A stretch of DNA of 64,000 bases. Source: Panorpa germanica (lineage: Eukaryota > Arthropoda > Insecta > Mecoptera > Panorpidae). The position numbers were made by a program, and so were the translations under genes. Location: contig OY783207.1 in assembly GCA_963678705.1 (NCBI GenBank), positions 620,001 through 684,000 on the forward strand, read 5' to 3'. Shown here piece after piece: positions 1-13,100 of the stretch (positions within the stretch are counted from its first letter, which is position 1; every line of letters starts with the position of its first letter). The notes under the pieces were generated by a model, which was given only the letters and a program-made list of their open reading frames with translations, made no database searches and was not told the origin of the DNA.

Positions 1-1023
1 TTTAAAGATTATACCCAGAAGTTTATTAAAAATAAAATAAATTAAATTTTAATATAAAAACTACAAACTCGAAAGAATTAAAAACTTCTGAATTGAATTG
101 TTTAAAAGTTTAAATTGAAATTAATAATAGAAAATTATTCAATTAAAATAATTGGATATTAATTAGAGAGAACTGCAAATAATTTCATTTATTAAAATGA
201 AAACAAACGTTTTATTGAAATGTTTCAATTACTTTTTAGCCTTTTAATAATTGGGTTGTAGGGATATTAAATTTTTAATGAAACATATGGATGCTGCTTT
301 AACTTTTACACAAAAAATTGATGAAGATAACAGAGTTGCATATATTTGAGGACATAAAAAAGTTTACCTTTTACATAACATTATATACTAAAAATTGGAG
401 AAACAATTGAATCTGATTTTAGAAGTAATTTGATTTGTTATTTTAATTTCATCATTACAGATGGTAGCACAATTTTGACAGCTCTAAAAGTTATTTATTT
501 TTAAATCCATTTTCATTATGTCTATTCCATTATGTATTATCTTTAACAGGCTGTTGTTTAACAGGGATGGCAATCGTTGTAGAGAATGATCAACTTCTGT
601 GATATTGTGAATTGAATAAAAATAATTGAACATTTGAGATCCTTTGAGATCATTTGAGTTTATATACAAGATAATGTGCCAGGACTATTGAAGCAACAGA
701 AACAACTACTAAACCCTGTGCAGTGGCCAGTACAAAACTACCATAAATTAAATGTCTAAATGTAGAATTGTAGAAAATAATGGCAGCAGTTGTAATGTGC
801 AGCCCCTCTAACTGTTATAAATAGTTCCAGTTCCAACGATATAAAAAGCTTATATTAAAATGATGTATAGGGCCATTACGTCGACTATTATATTCTGCGT
901 TATATATTACTTTATACTTTACCAAAAATTAGTACGATATTTTCAAAGATATATATTTATTATTTGGTTCATAAAAGAGAAGAGAAATGCACAGAAAATA
1001 TGATAAAAAGATTATTGACTTAC
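1..1023. other. TOX intron, left edge
   Basis: This AT-rich stretch follows the splice donor at 1023 on the minus strand and should be TOX intron. I searched its minus strand for the next HMG-box exon, which should open with PVSAYALFF-like codons, and did not find it, so that exon lies off the window. No RNA gene or complete element is visible. Confidence 0.55.
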
Positions 1024-1136
1024 TTTTGTGGCTCATTTGGATCTCGCTTCTTCTTCTTCTTTTGCACCTTCGGTTTCTTTTGTGCTTTCGTCAATACAGG
1101 ATCTGCAGGTTCAGGTGAAGGCCGTTTTAGAGGTGG
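1024..1136 (-). CDS. TOX exon 6: NLS and start of HMG box
   Basis: The exon is bounded by an acceptor TTTTAG (ending at 1137) and donor GTAAGT (from 1023). It reads PPLKRPSPEPADPVLTKAQ and then a lysine-rich nuclear localisation signal, ending in RDPNEPQK; the last lysine codon is split 2+1 across the intron. In TOX proteins this segment runs directly into the HMG box, so the next exon should start with the PVSAYALFFRD-type sequence. It lies to the left of the window. Phase 0 at the 5' end fits exon 5. Confidence 0.88.
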
Positions 1137-4100
1137 CTAAAAGAAAATAAATACAGAGTTATTATTTTAAACTAATAAAACAATGATTTTATTTTATTTT
1201 TCTACTACTTTTAAATTAGCGCGCACTAAGTCATCTCACTTCCGGAATTCAAGCACTTTATTTATAGTAATTGTTTTGATTTTCGAATATTTCTGTATTG
1301 TTTTTACCTGTTTGGCAATGGTCCGTCGACTCGCCGAGCAATAATGAATTGGCAAAAAGCTCTCAGCGTCTCCCGCGCCCTTCCGAGAAAAATAAATAAA
1401 AAAATAAACTTTAATTTGATAGTAAAATGAAAATCTTTTAACCAATGTACAAAGTACTTAATGTTAATATCAATAATTAGTGTATAAACACCAACAAAAA
1501 AAACATTAGTAACTTAAAATGTTATTATTTTACTCGGGACGAGTCGACTTAAGAACCGACACCATACAGAACAAATTTCAGTGCGTATTTTATTTCTTAA
1601 TATTCTTGGAAGTGATGACATCTATAAAACGCGAGCGATTTTCAAATTTAAAATTAAATAAATACTAATTTAAAATGTAAAAAAATATGTCAAAAACAAC
1701 TTATAATATCCTACCGTAAAATGGAGGTATTTTACAGTTTTCGAACCGAAAATACATTCTTCCATAAATGTGTTGGTTCTTAAGTAAAAATAAAAACATA
1801 ATTTCTGGCTTCATTAATTACATATTGTTTTAGTAATATTGTTAGAACAAAATAAAATACATTCAAACTTGGTTGGTAAAATTTGTGTGTAATTACTCTT
1901 TGGGTGCACCTATGATTGCAGAACATAACTAGCTTGATGAGGTCGCGCTATTCCTGAGTCTTGCAAACTATGATTGTGATCGAACAGATATGATTTATAT
2001 AAGTGAAACATTTTATGAATTACTTTTAAAAGAGTATTTCTGACTATAATAGTAATTAATAATAAAATTTAGAAATAGTTGAGGAGTTGATACTCTTTTA
2101 AAAGCGATTCGTAAAATGTTTCACTAAAATAAATCATATCTGTTCGATCACGATCATTGTTCGCAAGACTCAGGAATAGCGCCCCTGATCCGGAAGTCTG
2201 TGACAGAGGAAACAGCTATTTTGTATCAAGCACAGCTTGGCCACTGAGTCGTCAATTCTTTTAAATCAATATGATTATGGACATAGACGAATTTGTATCG
2301 GTGGAGACCACACGAGCATAAAATTCATTCACAATTGCCTTCCGAGGTTGGCCCCTCAAATTGACATATTTTTAACTGGCTATTATTTATTTCAATATAT
2401 TTTTTAATAAAACTGCAAGAAATTTGAGGTCAGAAATGTAATGGCTAATGGCTAGACCACGAGTGGCTCGTTACGTATTCTAATAAAGTAGTTTCCGTTT
2501 AATTAATGACAATTACGCTGTATTTCTCAACCAACAACCAATTTACTTTCATTAAAATATCAAATGTTTAACACATGTATAAAAAAATTGACTATAATAT
2601 TTTATAACATAAAATAATAATTGAATAAATAATAATAAAGAAAAGCAATATATTTAACATCAAGAAATATATGTGTTATAAAATTTAAATGATTTTTAAG
2701 AAATAGTCGCAGATTCCGATCGTTCCTAAGCACGTTACAGATGTTACACTTTTTATTAAGACAGTGAATTTGAATTCAACTTAATTTCAATATTTTTAGT
2801 TACAACACGTAGAGAATTCTTTTTGATAATCGCACAAGCGAATTGTACGATCATTAAATTACTAGATTAGATTTAAATCAATATCAAATCATGCCTAGAA
2901 AGTTCAAAAACTCACGAGGTTTGGATGTGGAGTACTATCATCACTGTCCTCACTGGTTGTACTGTGATGTGTGTTTTCGCCAGTTTGAACTGCTTGTTGT
3001 TGAGGTTGTTGCTGTTGTTGTTGCTGCTGTTGTTGTTGTTGTTGCTGTTGTTGTTGTTGCTGAGAATGGGGCTGCATTGTAGCTGGGGGGCTCCCAACTT
3101 GTTGAGGCGAGCGCATGTATTGCGGTGGCATATTTTGATTAGAATTACCTGAAACCCCAACTACATTGAATCATTCGTATCGCGAAGAAATAACAGTAAA
3201 AACAATTATAATAAATTTGTGCAAAATATCAAAGCCAAATATGAAACCAATGTGTCTTATCAAAAAATACTAGATGGTAGACAAACCTAATAAATATCTA
3301 ATCATGAAACTAAATAACCATATAGATTATGTATTATATTTATTATAATTATTCATGAGTTCTTATTATCAAGTAGCAGTGTTAGTTCATCGTAAAATGC
3401 AAAATTCAACCGGGTGTCAATTTCAGTACTTAAATTTATTATTCAATTTAATAGTCGAAAGCAATAGAACATAATACAGTGTTATCAGAATTATTATCAT
3501 TGAAAACGTAGACGAAACTTCTCAGATTGGATCAGTAATTTCCGCCACGCAAAGTCATATTTCATATTTTATTAAATAAAATGATATTACAAACATTTTA
3601 ATGATTTCCGTTTCCTTGATTATAAATTTCGTATAATTATTTATGGTCTTCATTATTAAAATGGCAAATAGTATATTGAATTTCAGTAGCTTTTTGAAAT
3701 AAAATACTTATCACATGATTCTGATTTAAAAGAAGTGTTATTTAGATTGCAGCTCTCTTTTTAGAAGGCGCTGGTTTGAGTCTTAGTTTCTCACCTATTT
3801 TTATCTCACATATTCCTCCCTGCTGATGTTGCTGTTGCATCATAAGTAGCGGCGAGCCATGTGGGTTTTGTATGGGTGAGTGTCCCGGGTGAGACATAGG
3901 GTGGTGTCCAGGGGGACCTTGGTGTGGATTGTGCTGATGCTGCATCTGAGCGGGGTGGCCGGGTGACGTCATTGGGGGATAGCTCACCTGTTGCACAGGG
4001 CTAGTATACGAGGAACTGAAAACAAAAATAAATATATTAAAATAATTCAAAATGTCGCTGTCGCTAGTAATATTTCTTACCTAATATTCATGTGTTCTGG

Positions 4101-7100
4101 GGGGCCAGATATCTGGTACATTTGCGTAGGATGTGACGGGAGTGATTGGTGAGATTGGTGAGTCTGATGGGGCTGATGTGGTTGGTGTGACTGCTGGTAT
4201 TGTTGTTGATGAGGAGAATGGTCCAAATTCATGTCCCCCATCATATTCATCTGTTGGTAACCAAGATGTTGTTGTTGCTCTTGTTGTTGCGGCGCATGCG
4301 CATGTTGTTGTTGTTGTTGTTGTTGTTGTTGATGGGAATGTTGATTATGTGCTGGATGTTGTTGATGGTGTGGATTTATTGCTGGGATATCGAAATCTTC
4401 GTCCCCAAAGGATGGCGTGTGAAATGTCTGTGTAATAAAAATAATTAGAATTAGAAAAACTTATCGGTGAATTTGTTTTTGTGTTATTATTAATTCGTAA
4501 GCTCGTAGCTGGGTTGCATAAGGAACATGAAGAGAGAGGAAGTACTAAAAGAGGCAGTGAAGGGAAGCAGAAGAAAGAAAGAAGTAGCGAAGAAACAGTT
4601 AAACTTCAGTCTAGAAAAATAGAGGATTTTCGGAAAGGAGATAAGGACAAGAAATGGATGACGGAGATAGAGACAATAATAAAAAAGTAAAGGAAGAGAG
4701 TCAAGAAGAAATAGTAAAGTAAGAGAGTTAAGCGGAAATAGTAAAGATAGAGCGTTTATGCCTGTAATAGACATAAGTGAAGGGGTGAAAACGAAGAGAG
4801 AAGGCTGGAAGGATAGTGAAAAGATAATAGAGAGTTTGTCGAGAGGAGACAAGGAAGGCAAGAGGTGATAGATGAAGATACAGGCAATAAGGAAGGAGAA
4901 GCAGGAAACGGTGTAAATAAAGGAGGAGTAGGGGACATGAACAGAGAGAGGATCAAGAAAAGAAGAAACAGAAAGTACTATTCGAAGTAGTAATAGTCTA
5001 GAATAGTTTAAGTTTAGTTTTAACTTTGAATTTATATGAAATGCATTAAGAAATATAATAATGTAGATTGTAAAGCCGAAAGGCACACAATTAATATAAT
5101 AAATAATAATAATATTAATTCTCAACATTTTTTTATTCTACCTGACTAATTTTCATCCGCAAATAATATTTATACTGAGCTTAGGGCTTATTACATTATT
5201 GTAATTTTATCATTATTACAGCATCGTGAGTTCTATAGAGATGGAGAATGTTTAATCACTTTTAATTTGCATATAATTATTTACTTGTCTCAGTTCCGTC
5301 TTCTAGTGTCATGATCAATGTACAAAGATTCATGACCGCGACCAATGTGACAGTCTAATTTAAACGCTAAATAGGCATTGCATAATTAGGCAGACTTCAA
5401 TTTGTGTTTAATGGGAAAATGTAAAACAGATAAGTTACTCAAACCGTTGATACAATCTTCATTTGAGAAATTATATTCACGAATTTTAATTCTTGTTTTG
5501 CTTGTGTCAAATGGCATATCTTCTTCTTATGTGCTCTTCAAATACCCTAGTACCTTTCAACTATGATATATTTGTTGTCTCTCTTATTTCCCATATCCGT
5601 TTCCGGCTCACTGACTTGCGGAATATCTCTCGCACATTTTCTCCTTGTTATAACTTTGTAAAAAGAAAACTTGTTACATAGAAATATTAATATTATTACA
5701 TTTCTTGTTTGTTTTCGTCTTTAAAGTAAAGTAAAGTAAAGTTTTAAACAAAACTAAAATAATCTAAGTACACTCCAAAATCAAAATATGATTTAAATTT
5801 AAATATGTTACTACCTACCAACAGAAGTATGGAAAGATTTATACATGGGGTTCTTTATTAGTTCGATGCTAGAACTAAGTGTGTCCGAAGTTCGGGCTGT
5901 TGTCGGTCTTTTGACACGCTCTAGTAAATCAAAAGGGATTTTACTACCCCCACCACATACTTGAATCACATACCATGCACTGCTGCACGAACCGTCCAAC
6001 AAAGGAAGGTTTTATACTTGAAAGTTTTTATTAAACAGTGTCAGTGTCAATAATATGAACAAATTAATAAAATAAATAAATCATTCAGATCAAACATTCG
6101 TTCTACCGTGTAGTAGGAAACTTGCCATGTCAATCTTGCAATATTTAACTCAAGCATTTGAATCAAACGTTCTCCGCATCGTTTGGTACCGGCTTTCGGG
6201 GAGACGGTTTTTTTTTTCATTTTTTTTTATTTATTTATATTATTGTACAACATATTAAGTTTATTGTATAAAAATTTGAAGTCGATGGGACTAAAACTGT
6301 CGGAGATATAGAGTTTTAAGTCTTCACCTCTCTGGTCTGCTTTCGTGTTACTTTGAAACTTTTTAAACGCGTTTTTCTCACTTAGCTTTTTCAGAGTTGG
6401 TGTCCTCGCTAGCTTAAAATCTACTGCACCGATCCTTTTGAAATTTTGTACAGTTTTTCTTTACATAAATGCTGAGGTAACGCTGTCGAGTTTTTTTAAT
6501 TTTTTTATTTTAACGTATTTTAAAACAACAAAGTTTCTGATTTTTTTCATGTAAAATTGGTATTTTGACTTTTATGTGCTGTAAAAATTTGAAAAATCAA
6601 TAAAAAAGAAAAAACTCGACAGCGTTACCTGCAGAAACTTATCAACTAATGAAATCAATCACTTATGATGAGGTATGAGTGGCACCGCAATGTTACTTTT
6701 TTTTGTGACGTCTGCGGAGATTCGCTGTCAATGCCTCATTTCTTGATATTTATTTATGAAAATTTTACAAAGTATTCTTTAAATGCCATTTTATCATGTA
6801 GTAACTATAGAAATAATTATATATTAACTGTGTCGTCAAAGAAACATTATCGAAAACATGCTTATTTTTTATCGTTTTGACGGTAAAACGGTGAAAGCTC
6901 AGTACAGAAAATATTTACTAGAGGTGTAGTAGAGTTCAAACTATCAACTACTGCTGCCACCTATTGATTGGTAGTTTAATGAATTATATGAGCCTGTTGC
7001 ACATTATAAGTTAACCATTTTAATTATCAACGTACGTATCTGAGATATTCTTTTATTACCATTTAAACCCTGCAAGATGGCGTTACTAATATTTCTCTAC

Positions 7101-10100
7101 CCCTTCAGTAACCACCCTTCAGAGAGCAATAACAATAAATCGCCACTTAAGCCAAACTTTATAACTCTGCAGAGTTAAATTGACTCCGCGAAAACTGAAA
7201 TTAGTATTTAGTATTGCCAGTAAATAATATTTACGATCTTATATTTAGCAGTTTTGCTATAAAACTTGATTATTATATACATTTTACATTACGTAGAAAT
7301 TAATGTATAATTATTAATATTATGATATATGTATTGACATTACTGCTAGTAATAGATTATTATTACTTTACAATTAAATTAAATTTTATTCTACTGATAG
7401 CATTGTACTTTACTTTAAAATATTGTTCATTTACAACTGGTTAATTATTTTGATGATTTCATTTCATTATTAAAACAGTACTAGAATTTAATGAATAGCA
7501 TACGGTAACTCTAGCCTGGCCCTCTGTGATGAACTACGTAAACTAACAACGTGATTCATCAAACTGACAGAACTACAGAACTACACAGATCTAACGGACT
7601 GATCATTAGCGTGTTCTGTTCATACAACAAACTGAGTTATTCTAATCATAATATAATGATACTTTAATTGCTGCAAATATTTTATTGTAATAACTATATT
7701 CCGGATTTGTAAGTCAGATATTCGTATCAAAAATATTTAACAAAAATATAATAACAGTAATATAAATACCATTATTGTTACTATAATTATTAATAGAATT
7801 CCTAAAATAATTTGTATAATGTGTTTATATAATTAGAGACCATTAGGACTGTCGTACTCTCTTTGAAAATTGCGGAAATTAAACAGCCTCTTTAAAAAAG
7901 AGCAGTTCTGTTTTCTTCATGTAAAAAAGTCTGAATTTAAATTTGAATTTTCAGTGCTTGTGTCCTATGTCTTCTATAAAAGTGTACAATTACCACAAAT
8001 GACAATTATTTTTTAATAACTCCTTATATGTTAGGAGATATTAACAATTAAAAAAGTCATTTTGTCTCTTTAATTATTAAAGGGATTCAACGTTGTACAC
8101 ATTCCAAATACATCACAACCGCTGCCAACCTTAAAGCTCATAAATCTCTGCCAATTGTATTTATATGTCAAAATATCAAATATTATTTACAGCTATTTCA
8201 AGGAACAATAAAATTTCAATATTATGTCTGCCTTAAGAGGGTTAAATAAAATAAAAACTTATTATTCTTTGATTTGACTTGATTATTTGACTACCAACAG
8301 CTACAAAACATTACCACAGCACTGACCTACTCAACAAATAACTGACGTTAAACGTCACACAAATATGGTCGACCATCTCTAGCGCTAAAACTATAATTCA
8401 AATTTTTAATTGCTATATCTCCGTCAATATTTAGATATTTAATAAAATAGACACGCCAATACACATTTATTAACATCAATTTCAATCAACAATTGAAAAA
8501 TCGACCACTAAAAAATGAGGACACAAGCCCATTTCGTAAAATAGTAGCGGTGTTGCATATAATAAATAAAAAACAAACACATTTCGTACATTTTCTAATG
8601 AGAGAAGTAATAAATAAGAGCGCCAATTTTAAACTTCTAAAGAACTTAAAGTTTTTAATGAATGTGAAATATTATTTTTTTAATAAACGGTGTTTGTTCA
8701 TTTTGATCTATGCGAACTCTGCTCTGCTTTACAAACGACTCGAAAAACTAATAAAATATAAAAACGAAATTATTTTTGTTGTGAATGTAATTTAACTTTT
8801 GCTTTATTTTTGTTGTGGTCGTTCACTTGACAAGCAGCTGTTTTCAAAATGATTACTTCAGAAGAAATACTGAAAAATTCACTAGCATTATTTGAGTATA
8901 TAAATTACATTATATTACATTACGACTGTTACTTTGCTATGAAAGGATATGTGAGTCAGCACACTGAAGATAAAACGACAGTTTTTTCACAAAAACAAAA
9001 CTAACACTTTTTTTAATCATCAAATTATAATTATTAGATAGGTTTATTTAAAAGATTAAAACATTTTATTATAGATAACAGTTGTTGCAAACTAAACATA
9101 ACCTAAAAATTAAAATAAATAAATATAAATTATTTTTAATAGTATTTTTACATCGTAATAAATTATATTTGTGATTTATTAATTCCCAGATAAGTCAGAC
9201 ATTTTGTTTTTTATATCAGATATAGATTTTAATTAATGGCTTCTGTACTATGTTTGAATCGGAACAATATTTTACAAAGCACCATCAGACAAGTAAGGTA
9301 TAGCCAACACAATAAAGTTAAAAATGTTCAAGAGAAGAAATATTGTTTTTTATTAAAAATAAAAAAAATATATATGATAACAAAAAACATTAATCATATG
9401 AATTTAATAAAACGTTGTAACAAAGTTTATGTAATAAAACTTTACTTTCAACAAGGTTTCATTTATGCCGATTTAAAAATTGTGTTTAGCTTTGATTTTA
9501 GATGAAAGGCATGGATCGAAAAGGTAGATCTGTAGACCATAAATGCTAATACTATCATCGTCACTGTTGTTTTGTCCAGAGATGTACGTTTTTGAAATAC
9601 ATATACTCAAAATGCAAATACTAAATAGTAAATACCTATTTTCTATTTTGTATTTAAATATCTTTTAAGACTATAGAATTTTATATTTTATTTGAAAACT
9701 TTTACGAACCTATTTCCTATTTGGAAAATACAAAATACTTTTTTTATTTTTGTTACTTCATAGCGTTAATCAGTAAATATTATTTTTTGAATATAAACTT
9801 AAAACTACACCAACATTAGCACCATCTGTCTATGTCTTATGTCCTATGTCTTAATTTCTATAAAAGTGTACTATATATTAATAAAGTTGGTTACTAGAAC
9901 CTCAAATGTTCAATTATTGTTTAATAACTCCTTATATATTAGGAGATATTAACAATTAAAAAAGTAATTTTGTCTCTTTAATTATTAAAGGGATTCAACG
10001 TTGTACACATTCCAAGTGCATGTGACATCACAACCGCTGTGAACCTTACAGCTCATAAATCTCTGCTATATGTATTTATATATCAAAATATCAAATATTA

Positions 10101-13100
10101 TTTACAGCTATTTCAAGGAATAATAAAATTTAAATATTATGTCTGCCTTAGCAGGGTTAAATAAAATAAAAACTTATTATTCTTTGACTTAACTTGATTA
10201 TGTGAATACCAACAGCTACAGAACATTACCACAGCACTGACCTACTCAACAAATAACTGACGTTAAAATGCATTTCACGTCATACAAATATGGCCGACCA
10301 TTTCTAGCGCTAAAACTACAATTCAAACTTTTAATTGCTATATCTCCGTCAATATTTACATATTTAATAAAATAGACACACCAATACACATTTATTAACA
10401 TCAATTTCAATCAACAATTGAAAAATCGACCTCTAAAAAATGAAGACACAAGCCCATTGTCTTAATAATTCTAATTTGAAATTATAGATGTTCCTATTAT
10501 TTTATTATCCTTCATGTTACCCCCACCATAAGACATCTGATTTTCGTTTATCTAAATTTGTTTATCATATTTTCTCGTTCATTATTTGTTTTACTACAAG
10601 ACAATCACTCCACTACATTCCTTACTGAAATATATATATATATATAAATATATATTATTTTACCTACTACCCCCACCCCACATGCGACATCCAACATTTA
10701 TATATTTTCATTCATAAGTAGACATTATTTAGACATGAGTGTATTAAATGTGTTGTACTTTTAACGTACAGACTAGTGCGACATATCAAAGAGAATTCTC
10801 ATAATTATTAAAAAAAATAACATTTATCTTAGTAACATAAAGAGTATTCTATTTTCTCTAAAGTATTTTTAAAATACGTATTTTGTATTTAAATACGTAT
10901 TTTGTATTTAAATACTAACATGAAATTTATTTTTTATTTTGTATTTGAAATAGGAAAATAACGAGGTATAATATTTGCATTTTGTATTTAAATGCTTTTG
11001 AAAAGCATTTGTGCACATCTCTGGTTTTGACAACGTTTTTACTTCTCGCGTGTCTAACGCCGAACCGTATGTTACCAACCTAACACATGGAGAACATCTT
11101 GAACATAACTCACTAAGTAAAAACAATGTGTAAACAAATACCGCGACCATGATAAACATAACAGTAATGTTCTAAGAGTAATTACCACAAAAAAGAGAAT
11201 AAATGCATGCATGTTATGCAATCATGTGGCAGGGAGCGTGAGGAGTGGAAAGGAAAGGGTTAATGTTTTGATATGATACAAGATGCTATCCGTTAAGTCA
11301 CACCTATATGACATTTGGTAGAGAAGGCTACGTATCAAGTATAAGACGATGATATATACAAATAAAATCGAAGCATTTTTTATTCTCTGCTTGCTTCATG
11401 GCCTAGAGCCAAGGGACAGTTAGGCCTGTCTCAGTATGGGACCGTATTTAAGCGGCGGCGTATTCGGACGTAAATCGGCGTGTTGGATCAGCTACAAAGC
11501 AAACCGCCTATGTGTGTCACAATACATGTTTATACTAATTTATTTATCTATATTTATGATACTTGGATAATAAGATAAGGGTATATTATCTTATTTTATG
11601 TTATTGGTTTTTGGTTTTGTTATTGTTTTGTTAGCCTGTAGTGATCTCCTGTAGTCGTCAGATAACTAACTTGTGAACTGTAGGGGGTGTATTGGAGTTC
11701 TTTAGCACTAATATAATTTATTATGAGAGCAAACTTTAACTTTAATTTTTATCGATACACTACTGGTATACGATGGTACGCTATGTCGCGATAGACGCGA
11801 AAAGATCCGTATTGCAGCGATGTGGAGGTATCCCCTCCAGTCTGAAGCGGCTGTTTGCATTTACAAAGGTTCAGATAAGATAGCGTTGTAGTACTGGTAA
11901 CACTTGGTTAAAATTCGCCTTTATACGCTTCTAATGTGCGAGGTAGTGCCGCCCGTATTCGGACTGCTTTGTAGCGTGCAATCTGAGAGCTCCAGAGCGA
12001 TCTCATTACATTTACATGGTTCGGATAGGTAAAGCGTAGTAGCCCGTATACGTCCGGCAGAAATTCGCTTAAATACGGTCCCATACTGAGACAGGCCTTA
12101 TGAGATTTAAAAAATAGTACGTTTGATACGATACATCTAATCTTAGGCTGAACTCACATAGAAACTGTGTCTTTTTCGCACGACTATATCTGTCCTTCTC
12201 TGATTTTGATTGAATCTATGGTTTCAATATGAGAACAGCCTCAGATTTAAATAAATATTATCAGCTATAGAACCATCAGAAAGTTGTGAGTTTGGTAAAT
12301 GTTTAGCGTAGTAGTTACTGCACATAGCCAGTAGAGGCAGCACGTGTTTGTGTTGTAAAATATAAACAAAATGTTAAAGGTAAATAAACAATGTTATAAA
12401 AACAAAATAACTAACGGTCTCATATTGTAAACAATCAAAAGAAGTAAAAATAATAAATCAAACAAGGAATATATGAACTGGTTTTATGATTCTATGTTTG
12501 ACTACTACACTATAAGTAATACTAGAGTTTACCCCCGTCGCAAGCAACGTCTTCTTAGTGTGTATGATTTGAATACTGAATTTGAATTATGATTTTTAAT
12601 TCCATTATAAATTGAATTGAACTTTCCGATTCATACAATAGGTATCAAAGTTAGCCCACATGCGAAATTTCAGTTTTCTAGCACAATTTTTACCCTCCGC
12701 AGAAACCGGCCTAGTGCCCCCAAATAAAATTTTGAAATTTTGAATTTTCTTTTACTTATAATATACTTAAATATTCTACAATCCATAATAGGAACTTTCT
12801 CCAAAGTTACCTACTAGTTTTTATAACCCCCACTTTTTCAATTTTTGAATTTATAATTTTTGAAAAATGTCAGCATTCATCAACTTTCTATCTTTTATAA
12901 TTTACGAATTTAAAGTTATACAGGAAAAAGTGCTTATTTCCTTTCCTGTTTTTCCAAAATTACGGGTTTAAAGGAATTTCAAGGGAAAATCCGGAGACGC
13001 CAAAAGTCTTAGAATCTTTTTCTCTACGAAATAGGAAATTTTCAGAAACATTGTGGGTGCCGTTTTCGAGCTACCATACAAATTTCAGTACCATGTTTGG

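Noticed and set aside
2891-3152. Plus-strand Val-rich and Leu-rich frames, and another minus-strand Asn-rich frame
   Set aside because: They are the other readings of the TOX exon 5 CAA/CAG repeat.
4133-4448. Plus-strand Val- and Leu-rich frames
   Set aside because: They lie opposite TOX exon 3; the minus strand reads the conserved TOX motif with proper splice sites.
4490-5128. Minus-strand 212-codon frame rich in Leu, Ser and Phe
   Set aside because: It is the antisense shadow of a purine-rich LINE fragment; the plus strand carries the 3' tail and target duplication.
5811-6002. Minus-strand 63-codon frame (MLDGSCSSAWYVIQVCGGG...)
   Set aside because: It overlaps interspersed repeat family I, and the second copy does not keep the frame.
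6665-6880. Frame containing CDVCGDSLSMPHFLIFIYEN
   Set aside because: The same peptide-like run appears in copies of repeat family C at 53157 and 58580, but with frame breaks and no upstream coding sequence.
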